DNA of 30,362 nt. It comes from GN02-872 sp963518665. GTDB taxonomy: Bacteria; Patescibacteriota; Gracilibacteria; BD1-5; UBA6164. Numbering within the stretch: the stretch's first letter is position 1; each line of letters opens with the position of its first letter. This document shows, one piece after another, positions 10,617-20,293 of this stretch. Under the pieces are notes generated by a model. The model saw only the letters and a list, made by a program, of their open reading frames with translations. It had not been told where the DNA came from and searched no databases. The stretch covers positions 1 through 30,362 of the forward strand of contig CAUQKR010000010.1 in NCBI GenBank assembly GCA_963518665.1, read 5' to 3'. Both the position numbers and the translations under genes were made by a program.

Positions 10617-10643
10617 TTGAAAAATTTAAAAAAGTATTATAAT
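10617..10643 (+). promoter_or_regulatory. Promoter of the 10681 lipoprotein gene
   Basis: TTGAAA at 10617-10622 and TATAAT at 10638-10643 separated by 15 bases, 37 bases upstream of the start codon. Confidence 0.6.
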
Positions 10644-10680
10644 CTAAAAAAATAAAATTTTAATTTTTAAAAAAGAAAAA

Positions 10681-11346
10681 ATGAAAAAATATTTTATCGT
10701 TACACTTTTGGTTTTATCTTTGACAAGCTGTAATTTTGGTAAAAAAGATGATGGAATAGTTGCAAGTACAGGAGTTACTTCTACATGAACTGAAATGAGT
10801 TCTTGAGCTATTTCTACAGGAAAAACTGAAACAAACTCTGGTGTAACTTCTGCAAAAGATGAAGAAATTTCTGAAAAAAATGGAGTTTTTACATATAAAA
10901 ATAAACTTTGAAAATATTCAGTTTCTTTCAAAAAATCTGATGATTTACTTTACCAAGAAGATTCAGGGGCAGTTTTGATTTGAGATAAAAATAGAGATAA
11001 TTTTGTGACTATAAATTTTGAAGAAATGTCTGATAAAGAACAAGCAAAATCTACAGAAAAATTTTCTGAAGAATTGGTTGAAAATCTAAAAAAAGCTTTT
11101 GAATCTATGGGAGGGAAAATGGAAAATATTAAAAAATCTGAAACAACTTTAGCTTGAGAAAAATGGTCAGTTTTGGATTATGATTTAATTTGAGAAAAAT
11201 CTAATGTTATTCCTACAAAAATGTATCTTTATACAAAAGGAAATGAAAGATTTTTAATCATAAAAACACTTAAAAAAGATGAAAAATTTGCTGAAAATAA
11301 TGCTAAATTTCAAGCAATTGTTGACTCTTTTATATTTACAAAATAG
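10681..11346 (+). CDS. Lipoprotein with PsbP/DcrB-like C-terminal region
   Basis: A 221-residue protein with a lipoprotein signal ending in the lipobox LTSC (lipidated Cys17). A Ser/Thr/Gly-rich linker of ~45 residues follows, then a globular part beginning YKNKLGKYSVSFKKSDD and ending FQAIVDSFIFT. The strand-then-long-helix layout with an ending of the F-x-x-I-x-x-S-F type resembles the PsbP/DcrB-like fold of small exported proteins; this is by eye. It is monocistronic with its own promoter and terminator. Function unknown. Confidence 0.72.
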
Positions 11347-11350
11347 CTTT

Positions 11351-11376
11351 AGTGAGAATAATTCTCACTTTTTTTA
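11351..11376 (+). terminator. Terminator whose stem is a Fur-box-like palindrome
   Basis: Perfect palindrome AGTGAGAATAATTCTCACT (11351-11369) followed by T8. It follows the lipoprotein stop by 4 bases. Its core TGAGAAT-A-ATTCTCA is the same 7-1-7 element as the one over the dps promoter 60 bases downstream. Confidence 0.75.
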
Positions 11377-11385
11377 TAAAAAAAT

Positions 11386-11413
11386 TTGCAATTTTAATAA
11401 AAATATATATAAT
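11386..11413 (+). promoter_or_regulatory. dps promoter
   Basis: TTGCAA at 11386-11391 and a perfect TATAAT at 11408-11413, spacer 16, 38 bases before the dps start codon. Confidence 0.75.
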
Positions 11414-11429
11414 GAGAATAATTCTTATT
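11411..11429 (+). promoter_or_regulatory. Fur/PerR-family operator over the dps promoter
   Basis: AATGAGAATAATTCTTATT is a 9-1-9 inverted repeat with one mismatch; its TGAGAAT-A-ATTCTTA core fits the 7-1-7 layout of Fur/PerR boxes. It overlaps the -10 hexamer and the expected transcription start, the position for a repressor that blocks initiation. Iron- or peroxide-responsive control of dps is known in many bacteria; the regulator is not in this window. Confidence 0.65.
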
Positions 11430-11451
11430 ATATTTCTTAACTTATAAAAAT

Positions 11452-11919
11452 ATGGGAAGATTTGAATTAAATGTAGAAAATAAAGCAGAAATAATTTCAG
11501 CTTTAGATGTATTATTAGCTTCTGAAAATGTTGCTAATTTAAAAACTAGAAAATTTCACCGGAATGTAGAATCAAATAGATTTAGAGGTTTACATATGTA
11601 TTTTGAAGAATTATATAATGCTTCTTTTGCTAGAATTGATGAATTAGCAGAAAGAATTAGAGTTCTTTGAGGATATGCAAAAGGAACTTTTAAAGAATAT
11701 TTAGAATTATCTGTTATTGCTGAAGAAGCTTCAGATAGACCTTCTGATGTTGAAATGTTAAAAATTATTTGAGATGATAAAATGAAAATCCTTGAAGTTT
11801 TGAAAAAAGCTACAGTTTTAGCTGGAGAATCTGGAGATATTTGAACAGAAAGTTTATTATCAGGATTTGTAGAAGCTTATGAAAAAGATTTATGGATGCT
11901 TAACAGTATGGATTTATAA
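11452..11919 (+). CDS. dps: Dps, ferritin-like DNA-protection/iron-storage protein
   Basis: A 155-residue Dps-family protein: a dodecamer that oxidises Fe(II) with peroxide and stores the iron, limiting Fenton damage. The four-helix layout matches, and the inter-subunit ferroxidase ligands are all in place with exact spacing: His36, His48, Asp63 and Glu67 (in KFHRNVES, GLHMYF and IDELAERI). The Trp that usually follows the first His (FHWN) is Arg here. The Lys-rich N-terminal DNA-binding tail of E. coli Dps is absent, so DNA binding is uncertain. Transcription appears to be under a Fur/PerR-type operator just upstream. Confidence 0.93.
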
Positions 11920-11940
11920 TTTATAAAATAAAAAACAAAA

Positions 11941-11977
11941 AAATCAAGCTAAAATTTATTTTTAGTTTGATTTTTTG
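11941..11977 (+). terminator. dps terminator
   Basis: AAATCAAGCTAAAA paired with TTTTAGTTTGATTT (one G-U pair) followed by T6. Confidence 0.85.
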
Positions 11978-12023
11978 TTTAAAGTCCTTATTATTAGGAA
12001 AATATTTTTTAAAAAATTACATT

Positions 12024-12497
12024 ATGAAGTTTTTGTTACTTTTACCAGTTCTGGCTTATGCTATTTTATTAGTTTTTAATATTGATTTATTAACTAACAC
12101 AATAAATGTAAATTTTTATAATTTATTAACTTTTTCAGTTCCATATTTACTTTATACATCATTATTTTTTGGAGTTTATTTTCTTTTTATGATGATTATT
12201 TTTGATTTTATTGATTTTTTTTACAAAAGAAAAATTGATAAACAAGAAGAAGATATTATAGTTTTGAAATCTATGCTTTATGATGAAAGAGAGGATATTT
12301 TGAAAAAATTTATAAAAGAATATGATGTAAAACTTGATAATTTTGCTAAAGAACAAAAAGAAATGTTTGAAAAATTTAAAGTTGAAAATGAAATGGAACT
12401 TTTAAAACAAAAATGAGAAACAAATAGAATTTTAGATAAATTGAATCTTGTAGATAAATGAGTTTTAGATAAATTGAAAGATAGTTTTAAAGGTTAA
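12024..12497 (+). CDS. Two-helix membrane protein with cytoplasmic coiled coil
   Basis: A 157-residue protein. Two hydrophobic helices (about residues 2-21 and 33-62) form a hairpin; the remainder, from about residue 70, is charged, Lys/Glu-rich and almost certainly coiled coil. This architecture resembles LapA/DUF1049 proteins but the residue match is weak. An ATG at 11967 upstream would start inside the dps terminator, so the ATG at 12024 is preferred. The DedA-LssY gene follows after ~30 bases; the two are probably co-transcribed, and a membrane role is likely. Confidence 0.65.
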
Positions 12498-12527
12498 AAG
12501 GAGATTTTTAGAAATAATTTTTTTGAA

Positions 12528-13829
12528 GTGGATTTTTTTTTAAATACAACAACAAATCAAATAATTTTGTATTTTTTACATTTTTTGTGAAGTTTTCTTG
12601 ACGGATTTATCTTTTCAAGTTTTTTTGTAGCTTGAGAAGTTTTTTCTTTGTCTGGATGATATTTAAGTGTTTCTCATTTTAATTTTTTTATTTGTTATGT
12701 TTGTATTGTTTTTTGAGCAGTTTTATGAGATAATATTAGTTATTTTTTCTGAAAAAAATATTGAAGAAATTTATTGGTGAAAAAATTTAGGATTTTTACA
12801 GAAGAAAAACTAGATTTTTGAGCAAAATCATTACAAAAACATTGAATAAAAATAATTTTTATTTCTAGATTTGTTTGACCTTTTTATTGGGTAACTCCGA
12901 TAACAGCTTGAATTTTAGGTTTTGATTACAAAAAATTTTTTGTTTTCAATTTTCTTTGAATTTTGGTTGGAATTTTACAATTTATGGTTTATTGATATTG
13001 TTTTGCTATTTGATTAGATTATTTTTGAACTTCTGTTTTTGTAAATTTATTATTGATTATAGTTTTTATTTATTTTTTTTATTTGTTTTATTTAAATTTT
13101 AGGCAATTTTTAAAAGAAAAAAAATATTTTTCTATATTTTATATTTTTTTAAAATATGTAATTTTTTATTGTATATTTTTTAGTATAGTTTTAATTTATT
13201 ATTTTTTCTTTTTATATCCAAAGGATGCTCACTTTTACGATAAAGAAAAAATTATTACAAATGTAGAACAATTTTTGAAAGAAACACCAAAAAAAGTTTT
13301 TTCTGATAAAGTTGTAACTACAAATAGCAATCCTATAAATGTTGTGATAATTACAGAAAATAATTTAGATGAAATAATAGAAAAAATAAATTGGAAAAAA
13401 AATTTGAGTTTTTCAAGTTGAGAAATAAATTTTTGGAAATTTTTAAAATTACTTAGAGAAAAAGAACCTCCAATTTCTGATTATTATCATAATAATTTTA
13501 ATCAAAATTTTCAATATCAAGATTTTTCAAAAACAAATTCAAAAAGGGATCATATCAGGTTTTGGGAAGTTTGAAAAACTCTTGAGTGAAAAAAAATTTT
13601 TTTGGGCTCTGTTAGTAGAGACAAAAGCTATGCCTTTATGATAAATAACTGAATTTTGGTTATTTGACATTCTATTTATAAAAATATAGATTTAACAAGA
13701 GATAATTTTGTTACACTTTTGGAAAAAAATTTTAAAAATATAAAAAAAACAGAAATAAATTTTTGAAAATTTAAAGAAAAAAATTATTTTACAGATTGAA
13801 AAATATTTATTTTGGAAATTTCAAGTTAA
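12528..13829 (+). CDS. DedA-family membrane protein fused to LssY C-terminal domain
   Basis: A 433-residue fusion. Residues 1-~190 are a DedA (SNARE-associated/VTT) domain: FVAGEVFSLSGGYLS, GDNISYFFGKKYGR and FISRFVGPFYWVTPITAGILG are the characteristic re-entrant and signature segments. Two more membrane helices follow (to ~240). Residues ~265-430 match the LssY C-terminal domain: NPINVVIITE, KRDHIRFWEV, LGSVSRDKSYAF and GHSIYKNIDLTRDNF. DedA proteins move polyprenyl or other phospholipids across membranes; the LssY domain has no known activity. The only plausible in-frame start is GTG at 12528, 24 bases after AAAAGGAG, which is too far for normal use; the true start may be unusual. Confidence 0.83.
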
Positions 13830-13846
13830 TTTCAACTTGATTTTTA
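13819..13846 (+). terminator. Terminator after the DedA-LssY gene
   Basis: TCAAGTT / AACTTGA with a six-base loop followed by T5; the stop codon is in the hairpin. Confidence 0.65.
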
Positions 13847-13886
13847 TATTATTAATAAAATAAAATTTAAAAATAACTATAAAAAT

Positions 13887-16085
13887 ATGACAAAAAAGAA
13901 AATTTTTATTTTGGTTTTGATTTTTTTAGCAGTTACAGTAACTTCTATATATTATTATAAAAATTATGATTCTACACCAAAAATTAATAGTAGAGATATA
14001 ATTTTTAATAATCTTGAAGCTGTTGTAGAAAAAAAATCTTTTGATTCTGAGATGGAAAAAACTGGTACTACAAAAATTAGAAATGAACAAAAAATAAAAT
14101 TTAATACTTCAGGTAGAATTACAGAAGTAAATGTAAAAGTTTGAGATGAAGTAAAAAAATGAGATATTTTGGTTAGAATTGATTCATCAAAGGCTCAAAG
14201 TGATATAGATAAAGCTGTTATAGAGTTAGATAAAGCAAAAAGAAATCTTAACACTGTTATAAAAGATTTATGAGATTCTAAATTAAAAAATGCTATTTTA
14301 GAACTTGAGACTGCAAAGAATTCTATTGAACAAAAAGAAAGAGATTTATCTTATTTAAAAGAAAAACAACAAAATGAGTTAAAATCTAAAAAAAATGAGA
14401 TAGAAACTGCAAAAAATACTTACATAATTGATGAAGCAAAAATAAAAAAAGATTTAGCTATTTCTAAATTTGACAATAAAAATAATTGAAATTCTTTAGC
14501 TGAGAAGAGTATTAGCTATGAAAAACAAAAAAGAGATTATGAGGAGTTTAAAGCAAATTTTGATTCAAAATTAAATAAAAAAATAAATGAATTTAAACTA
14601 AAACTTGATAGTACTTACTATGATTTAGAAAAAGATGTTAGAGACTTTAAATTATCTTTAGATGATATGGCTGAAGTTTTAGGTTTAAGAAATGGGCAAT
14701 TTGCTTATTCTACATATTTTTCAGTAAAAAATAGTTTAAATATTTGAAAAATAAAAGAATATTATTTTAAAGCAAGTCAAGAATTTAAGAAAATGGAAAC
14801 TGCTTTTAAAAAAGTAAGAAATAAAGAAGATTCAAAAAATATTGTTGCCACTTTGGAAGCTTGAAAAGATTTTTATAGTAATGCTTATTTGGCTTATTCT
14901 TACTTAAATCAATGATTTGAAGATTCTGTTTCTGCTGATTGATTTAACGTTTCCGAATGGTCAGGAAAATTTTCTTGATCTTCAAGTAGAGCTGCATCTA
15001 TGAGATGAACTATTATTCCACTTATAGATGAATTAAAGAATTATGATAGTGAAGAAAAAATAAAAAAAGATTTAAAAGATGAACTTGAAAAATCTAGAAT
15101 TGCTTTAGAAAATACTGAGATAGAGATAAAAAAATTTACAGATGAAAAAGATTTTACAAGTAATACAACTGATGCTTCTCAAAAAAATCTTGTTATTTCT
15201 TTAGCAGAATTAAAAAATTCTTTGAATCAAAAACTTCTTGATTATTCTAAATTTGAACAAAGTCAAAAAGATGAATATAGACAAGCTGAAATAGCTTTAG
15301 AAAAAGAAAAGATTGCTTTGAAAAATTTAGAGGAAAGTTTTCAAAAATTGAAAAATATTTCAAAAAATGATGAATATCTTTCAGCTTATGAATGAGTAAA
15401 ACAAGCTGAACTTTCTGTGGAAACTGCAAGAAAATGATTAGAGGCTTTTGTTATACAAGCTCCTTTTGATTGAGTTATTACAAAAATTGATTATAAAGTT
15501 TGAGATAGATTAACTGAAAATGATAATAAATCAGTTTCTATAACTGACCCCAAAACTATAGAGATTTTGGTAAATTTTTCTCAAAATGAGATTATAAAAA
15601 TTAAAAAGGATACTCCTGTTAAAATTACTCTTGATGCCTACCCTGATAGTGTTTTAGATTGAAAACTTGAAGAAATAGATACAACTCCAACTACAGACGA
15701 GAGAACTTGATTATCAAAATTTTCAGCTAAGGCTGTTATTTCGGATTATGGTAAATTAAAACTTTATACAGGTATGCAAGCTACTATAAAAATAAAAACT
15801 GAAACTATTCCAGAAGGTTTAGTTGTACCATTCTCTGCTGTTAATAGTGATGATGATGGTAAAAAATTTGTAACAGTAGTTTCAAATGGTAAAAAAGAAA
15901 AAAGATATGTTGAAGTTTGATATTCTGATGGAAAATATTATCAAATAACTTCAGGATTAAAAGAATGAGAAAAAGTTTTAGAAATAGATTATGATGCTAC
16001 AAAAATAAAAGATGATCAAAATAATTTTTGATGATCAGAATGATGAGGATGATCAGAATGATGAGATGCAGTAATAGTTAATTAA
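13887..16085 (+). CDS. MacA/HlyD-type efflux adaptor with long coiled coil
   Basis: A 732-residue membrane-fusion-type adaptor. A signal anchor lies at residues 5-23. The first half of the lipoyl-like domain is GRITEVNVKVGDEVKKGDILVRID (shown here only as its ends GRITEV and GDILVRID, ~75-100), the second half is QAPFDGVITKIDYKVGDRL (~530). Between them lie ~400 residues of Lys/Glu-rich helix, far longer than the ~100 of E. coli MacA. A beta-barrel region and a membrane-proximal domain (VVPFSAV, GLKEGEKVLE) follow. The tail is glycine-rich (GGSEGGGGSEGG), almost entirely TGA codons. It is directly followed by the ATPase and permease, forming a MacAB-like ABC export operon. Confidence 0.87.
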
Positions 16086-16092
16086 TTTAAAT

Positions 16093-16761
16093 ATGTTAGA
16101 TTTAAAAAATATAATAAAATCTTATAAAGCTTGAAACCAAGAATTTAGGGTTCTAAATGGAGTAAGCCTTAATATTGCGAAATGAGAATATGTAGCAATT
16201 ATGGGACCTTCTGGTTCTTGAAAATCTACTTTGATGAATATAATATGAATGTTGGATAATTCAAATTCTTGAGAATATTATATAAATTGAGAAAGAGTAG
16301 ATAATATTTCAGAAAGAAAGAGATCTATAATAAGAAGAAAAAATATTTGATTTGTTTTTCAAAATTATTCTTTAATTCCAAGAATATCTGTTTTAGATCA
16401 AGTAAAGTTACCACTTTTATATCAATGAATTTCAAATTCAGAAGCTACAGAAAGATCTTTAGTAGCTATAGAAAAAGTTTGATTAAAATGAAAAGAGAAG
16501 AATATGCCTAATGAACTTTCAGGTTGACAAAAACAAAGGGTTGCTATTGCTAGAGCTTTAGTTATAAAACCTAAAATTATTTTGGCAGATGAGCCAACTT
16601 GAGCTTTGGATACAAAAACATCAGAAGAAGTTATGGATTTGTTTGAGGAATTAAATGATGAATGAAGAACAATTATTTTGATAACACATGAAAAAGAAAT
16701 AGCAGATAGAGCAAAGAGAACAATTATAGTCAGAGATTGACAAATAATAGATAATATTTAA
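16093..16761 (+). CDS. MacB-type ABC transporter ATPase
   Basis: A 222-residue ABC ATPase of the MacB/LolD class. Walker A is GPSGSGKST at residues 38-46 (third glycine is TGA), the Q-loop is VFQNYSLIPRISVLDQV, the signature is ELSGGQKQRVAIARAL, Walker B is IILADEPTGALD, and the H-loop is LITHEKEIA. It hydrolyses ATP to drive the permease encoded 10 bases downstream. In this family the cargo may be an antimicrobial peptide, lipid or lipoprotein; it cannot be told here. Confidence 0.95.
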
Positions 16762-16771
16762 AATTTTAAAG

Positions 16772-17974
16772 ATGAATATATTTTTATATATAAAACAAGC
16801 TTTTTCAGCACTTAGATCAAATAAATTGAGATCATTTTTGTCTACTTTATGAATAGTAATTTGAATAATGTCATTTGTTATAATGCTCGCAATTTGAGAA
16901 TCTACAAAAAAAACTATGTTAGAGCAATTTGGTAAAACTGCAAATGTTATATCAATTTATCAAAATGTATCTTGAGAATCAAAAAAAGATCAGAAAAATA
17001 TTTTTGAAAATGAAATTGTAGATGAAATATTAAAAAAAGTACCAAATGTTAAAAAGGCAGTTTTAAATTATACTTCAATATGACAAAATGTAATTTATAA
17101 ATGAACTTCTGTAGATGCATGAACTGTTTATCCAGTGGAACAAAATTTTTTTGATGTTAAAGAAGCTCCTAAAATTTTATGAACATATTTTTCAGACGAA
17201 GATTTTAAAAATAACCAAAAAAGTGCTATAATTTGAGAGCTTTTAGTTAAAAAAGTATTTAAACAAGAAAATCCTATTTGAAAAAAAATATCAATTGGAT
17301 GAGAATTATTTTTAATTACTTGAGTCTTAAAAGAAAAAGATTATGGTTTTGATAATAATATATTTATCCCAAAGACTACTTCTTCAAAATATTTTTGAAA
17401 GCCTCAGATAGACTATATGCAAGTTATAGTTAACGATGAAAAAATTTTTGATGATACTAAAAATAAATTAAATGTTTTTTTATTTAAGAAAACTTGAGTT
17501 GAAAAATATAATGATGTAAATTATAGAATTCAAACAAATAAAGAACTTATTAAACAAATTGAACAATGAATTAACTGATTTACTTACTTTTTATTGTTTA
17601 TTTGATGAATTTCTCTTCTAGTAGGATGAATTTGAATTATGAATATAATGTTGGTATCTGTTACAGAAAGAACGAGAGAAATCTGAATTAGAAAAGCAAT
17701 TTGAGCTTCAAATTTTTCAATATTATTACAATTTTTGATTGAGTCAATAATTCTTACATTTGTATGATCAAGTTTAGCTATAATTTTTTCATATATTTTT
17801 ACTTATGCTTTAGGATCAGCTTTGGACTCTTTTTGAATAAGAGAAGTTACAATAGATTTTTATGTATTGATTGTTGCTGTTAGTGTTGCAATTTTTATGT
17901 GAATACTTTTTGGTATTATGCCTGCTTATAAAGCTGCTAGATTGAAACCAATTGATGCATTACATTTTGAGTAA
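16772..17974 (+). CDS. MacB/FtsX-type ABC transporter permease
   Basis: A 400-residue permease of the MacB class. It has the usual first helix after an amphipathic start (QAFSALRSNKLRSFLSTLGIVIG), a large extracytoplasmic domain of ~230 residues with the typical DAGTVYPVEQNFF and GKKISIGG segments, then three C-terminal helices with [20 protein letters not shown] and PAYKAARLKPIDALHFE. The latter two are MacB hallmarks. It moves substrate mechanically from outside the membrane with the ATPase and adaptor encoded upstream. Confidence 0.93.
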
Positions 17975-18007
17975 TAAAATTCTTACTAAATTCTTAAACA
18001 GAATATT

Positions 18008-18137
18008 TATAATAAGGGAGTAAATAAGAGCCCCCAAACCAAGATAAAAAAGTAAACAAAAAATTTTTCATATAATAAAAAAATAAATTATTTACTCTTA
18101 TTTACAGAAAGCCTCTTCGAAAGAAGAGGCTTTCATC
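18008..18137 (+). ncRNA. Candidate small structured RNA downstream of the exporter operon
   Basis: No gene fits the 235-base gap at 17975-18209. A TATAAT at 18008-18013 (poor -35) is followed by GGGAG at the expected transcription start. GTAAATAAGAG (18020-18030) pairs perfectly with CTCTTATTTAC (18095-18105), enclosing an unpaired GCCCCCAAACC. A 12-base GC-rich hairpin with a GAAA tetraloop (18107-18134) follows, the strongest hairpin of the region, though without a T run. This suggests a ~120-nt RNA, or the structured 3' end of the exporter mRNA. Confidence 0.45.
18107..18134 (+). terminator. GAAA-tetraloop hairpin, 3' end of exporter operon/ncRNA
   Basis: GAAAGCCTCTTC-GAAA-GAAGAGGCTTTC: 12 perfect base pairs closed by a GNRA loop. 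Only TTT follows, so it may be a stability or processing hairpin rather than an efficient terminator. Confidence 0.65.
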
Positions 18138-18209
18138 TTAATTTATTCTTAAATTAGCTTTTTATAATATTTTTATTATAATATAAAAAATATTTTTTAA
18201 AATAAAAAA

Positions 18210-18875
18210 ATGAAAACTCTAGTAATTGAAGACAACGAAATTTTATCCAGAAATATTGTTAGATATTTAGCTACAAAAGATATACAAGCAGAAGCAAGTT
18301 TTGATTGAGAGGAAGGTCTTTATAAAGCTACTACAAAACATTTTGATGTAATTATTTTGGACGTAAATTTGCCGAAAAAAAATTGAATGGAAATTTGTAA
18401 ACACATAAGAGAAATAGGTAAAGATGTTTCTATTATTATGCTAACCTCAAATTGAACAAATGAAGATATTGTAAATTGACTTGATATTTGAGCTGATGAT
18501 TATTTAGTAAAACCTTTTGAATATTCTGAACTTTTAGCTAGAATAAATGCTATTTTTAGAAGAAGAATGCAAAATCAAAGCAATACAATTATTTCTTTTT
18601 CTAATATTGAAATAAATTTAAAAAGCCATGAAGTAAAACAAGATTGAAAAATTGTTTCTTTGTCGAAACTAGAATTTGATTTATTAAAATTTTTAGTTCA
18701 AAATCAAGGAAAGGCTTTAAGTAGAGAAGAAATTTATCAAGTTGTTTGGTGAGAATCTGAAAATGATTTTGCATATGAAAGTAAAGTTATTGATGTTTAT
18801 ATTTGATATTTGAGAAAAAAATTGGGAAAAGATACGATAGAAACAGTAAAATGATTTTGATTTATAATAAATTAA
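18210..18875 (+). CDS. OmpR/PhoB-type response regulator
   Basis: A 221-residue two-domain regulator. The receiver domain has the acidic pair E-D near residue 8, phospho-acceptor Asp51 (IILDVNLP), Thr in MLTSNGT and Lys in YLVKPFEYSEL. The C-terminal winged helix (~125-221) has LSKLEFDLLKFLVQNQGKALSREEI and the final SKVIDVYIGYLRKKLG...TVKGFGFIIN signature of the OmpR family. The kinase gene starts 3 bases after its stop. The adjacent MacAB-like exporter is a reasonable but unproven target. Confidence 0.94.
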
Positions 18876-18878
18876 AAA

Positions 18879-20117
18879 ATGGAAAGAAAAGAATTAAAAT
18901 GGACAAAGGTAAAATTGATCTTGATTTTTACTTTTATGATGTTTTTAGTTGTTTTAGTTTTATGATATTCATATTTTTTTTATAAATATTTAACTGAAAA
19001 AAATTTAGATAACAATATTTTTTATGATTTCATGGATTCTTTTTCTTCAGGAAAAATAACAAAAGAAAATATTTTGAGTAGAGAAAATGAGATTTTTTAT
19101 TTTCAAAAAAATGGTGAAACAGATACAAAATATAAAAAATTTGATAAAAATATAAGATATATTTTGTTTGATGAAAATGGAAATATTTTGAAATATGATG
19201 TAAAAATAGATACGAAAACAGAAAAAGATTTTTTGAAAAAAATTTTTGATTATAGGGAATATTACAAAAAATCAGATAATTCACAAAATTATGTTTTTGA
19301 AGAACATTGAAATTATATTTTATGATTTTATGAAAATTTTGTTTTTATAAAAGAATATAAATATTCAAAAATAGCTTGTTTATCAGATTTTTTTAGATTT
19401 TTGATTTTGGATTTATTATTTTCTTTACTTTTTTCTTTTATCTGAATTTTGTTTATAAATAGGATTTTAAAGCCAGTTGAGGAAAATATTTCTGAAATGA
19501 AAAATTTTGTTCACAATGCTTGACATGAACTAAAAACTCCAATTTCAGTTATTGATTCAAATATCCAACTTATGCTTGAGCTAAAAACTTATGATGAAGA
19601 AATGTTAAAAGAGCTGAAAGTAGAAGTTTTGAAGCTAAATTCTTTACTTGATTCTCTTATAAAAATAAGTGATATTTGAGCTTTTGGGGAAACAGAAAAA
19701 ATAAATCTTTCATTTTTGATTGATGAGATTTTAAAAAATTTTTCTGAAAAAATAGAAGAAAAAAATCTTTCTGTTACAAAAAATATGAAAGATGATATTT
19801 TTGTTGTTGCAAACAGAAATTATTTATATATCTTTTTGTCAAATATAATTTGAAATTCTATAAAATATAATAAAAATCTTTGACAAATTTATATAAATTA
19901 TAATAATAAGCTAAAAATAGAGGATACTTGAATAGGGATTTCTAACGAAGATTTACCAAAAGTTTTTGATAGATTTTTCAAGGTTGATAAATCTAGAAAT
20001 ACTCCAGGTTTTTGAATAGGTCTTTCTTTAGTTGCTAAAATAGCTGAAACTTATAGATGGAATGTGAAAGTAGAAAGTGAAATATGAAAATGAACAAAAT
20101 TCTTTATAAAATTTTAA
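18879..20117 (+). CDS. Sensor histidine kinase
   Basis: A 412-residue membrane sensor kinase. Helix 1 is at about residues 11-33, followed by an extracytoplasmic sensor of ~135 residues rich in Lys/Asp/Tyr, and helix 2 at ~168-195. There is no clear HAMP domain. The HisKA box is HNAGHELKTPISVID with His216 as acceptor; the catalytic domain shows the N box NIIGNSIKYNK, G1 EDTGIGIS, F box VFDRFFKVDKSR and G2 GFGIGLSLV. It partners the response regulator encoded immediately upstream. Sensor ligand unknown. Confidence 0.93.
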
Positions 20118-20147
20118 CTAGAAAAAAATTTTTTCTAGTTTTTTTTC
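20113..20147 (+). terminator. Terminator of the two-component operon
   Basis: AACTAGAAAAAA / TTTTTTCTAGTT followed by T8; the kinase stop overlaps its 5' arm. Confidence 0.9.
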
Positions 20148-20159
20148 TTGATTTTTTTT

Positions 20160-20293
20160 AAAATAGCCTATAATTATAATTGTATAAGTATAAAAATTTT
20201 ATTTCATAACACTCACTTCTTTGGAGTAGAGAAATTTTTTAATTTGCCTCAGGTTAAAAAAGGAGAAAATTTTTATTCTTTAAAGAAAAAATT
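20160..20293 (+). promoter_or_regulatory. Promoter and ~110-nt leader of unknown nature
   Basis: TATAAT occurs at 20169-20174 after an AT-rich stretch. The region from ~20205 to the ATG at 20294 contains a patch of mixed composition (CACTCACTTCTTTGGAGTAG, then GCCTCAGG) in otherwise AT-only surroundings and a Shine-Dalgarno-like AAAGGAG ~24 bases before the ATG with no start codon behind it. No known riboswitch consensus was recognised and no small ORF with a standard start fits. Confidence 0.35.

Noticed and set aside
11967..12023. ATG at 11967 as start of the two-helix protein
   Set aside because: It lies inside the T run of the dps terminator; the ATG at 12024 directly precedes the first membrane helix.
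19030..19284. Minus-strand ORF inside the histidine kinase gene
   Set aside because: Antisense to a complete, well-supported kinase; composition (Phe/Leu/Tyr) is that of the reverse complement of A-rich coding DNA.
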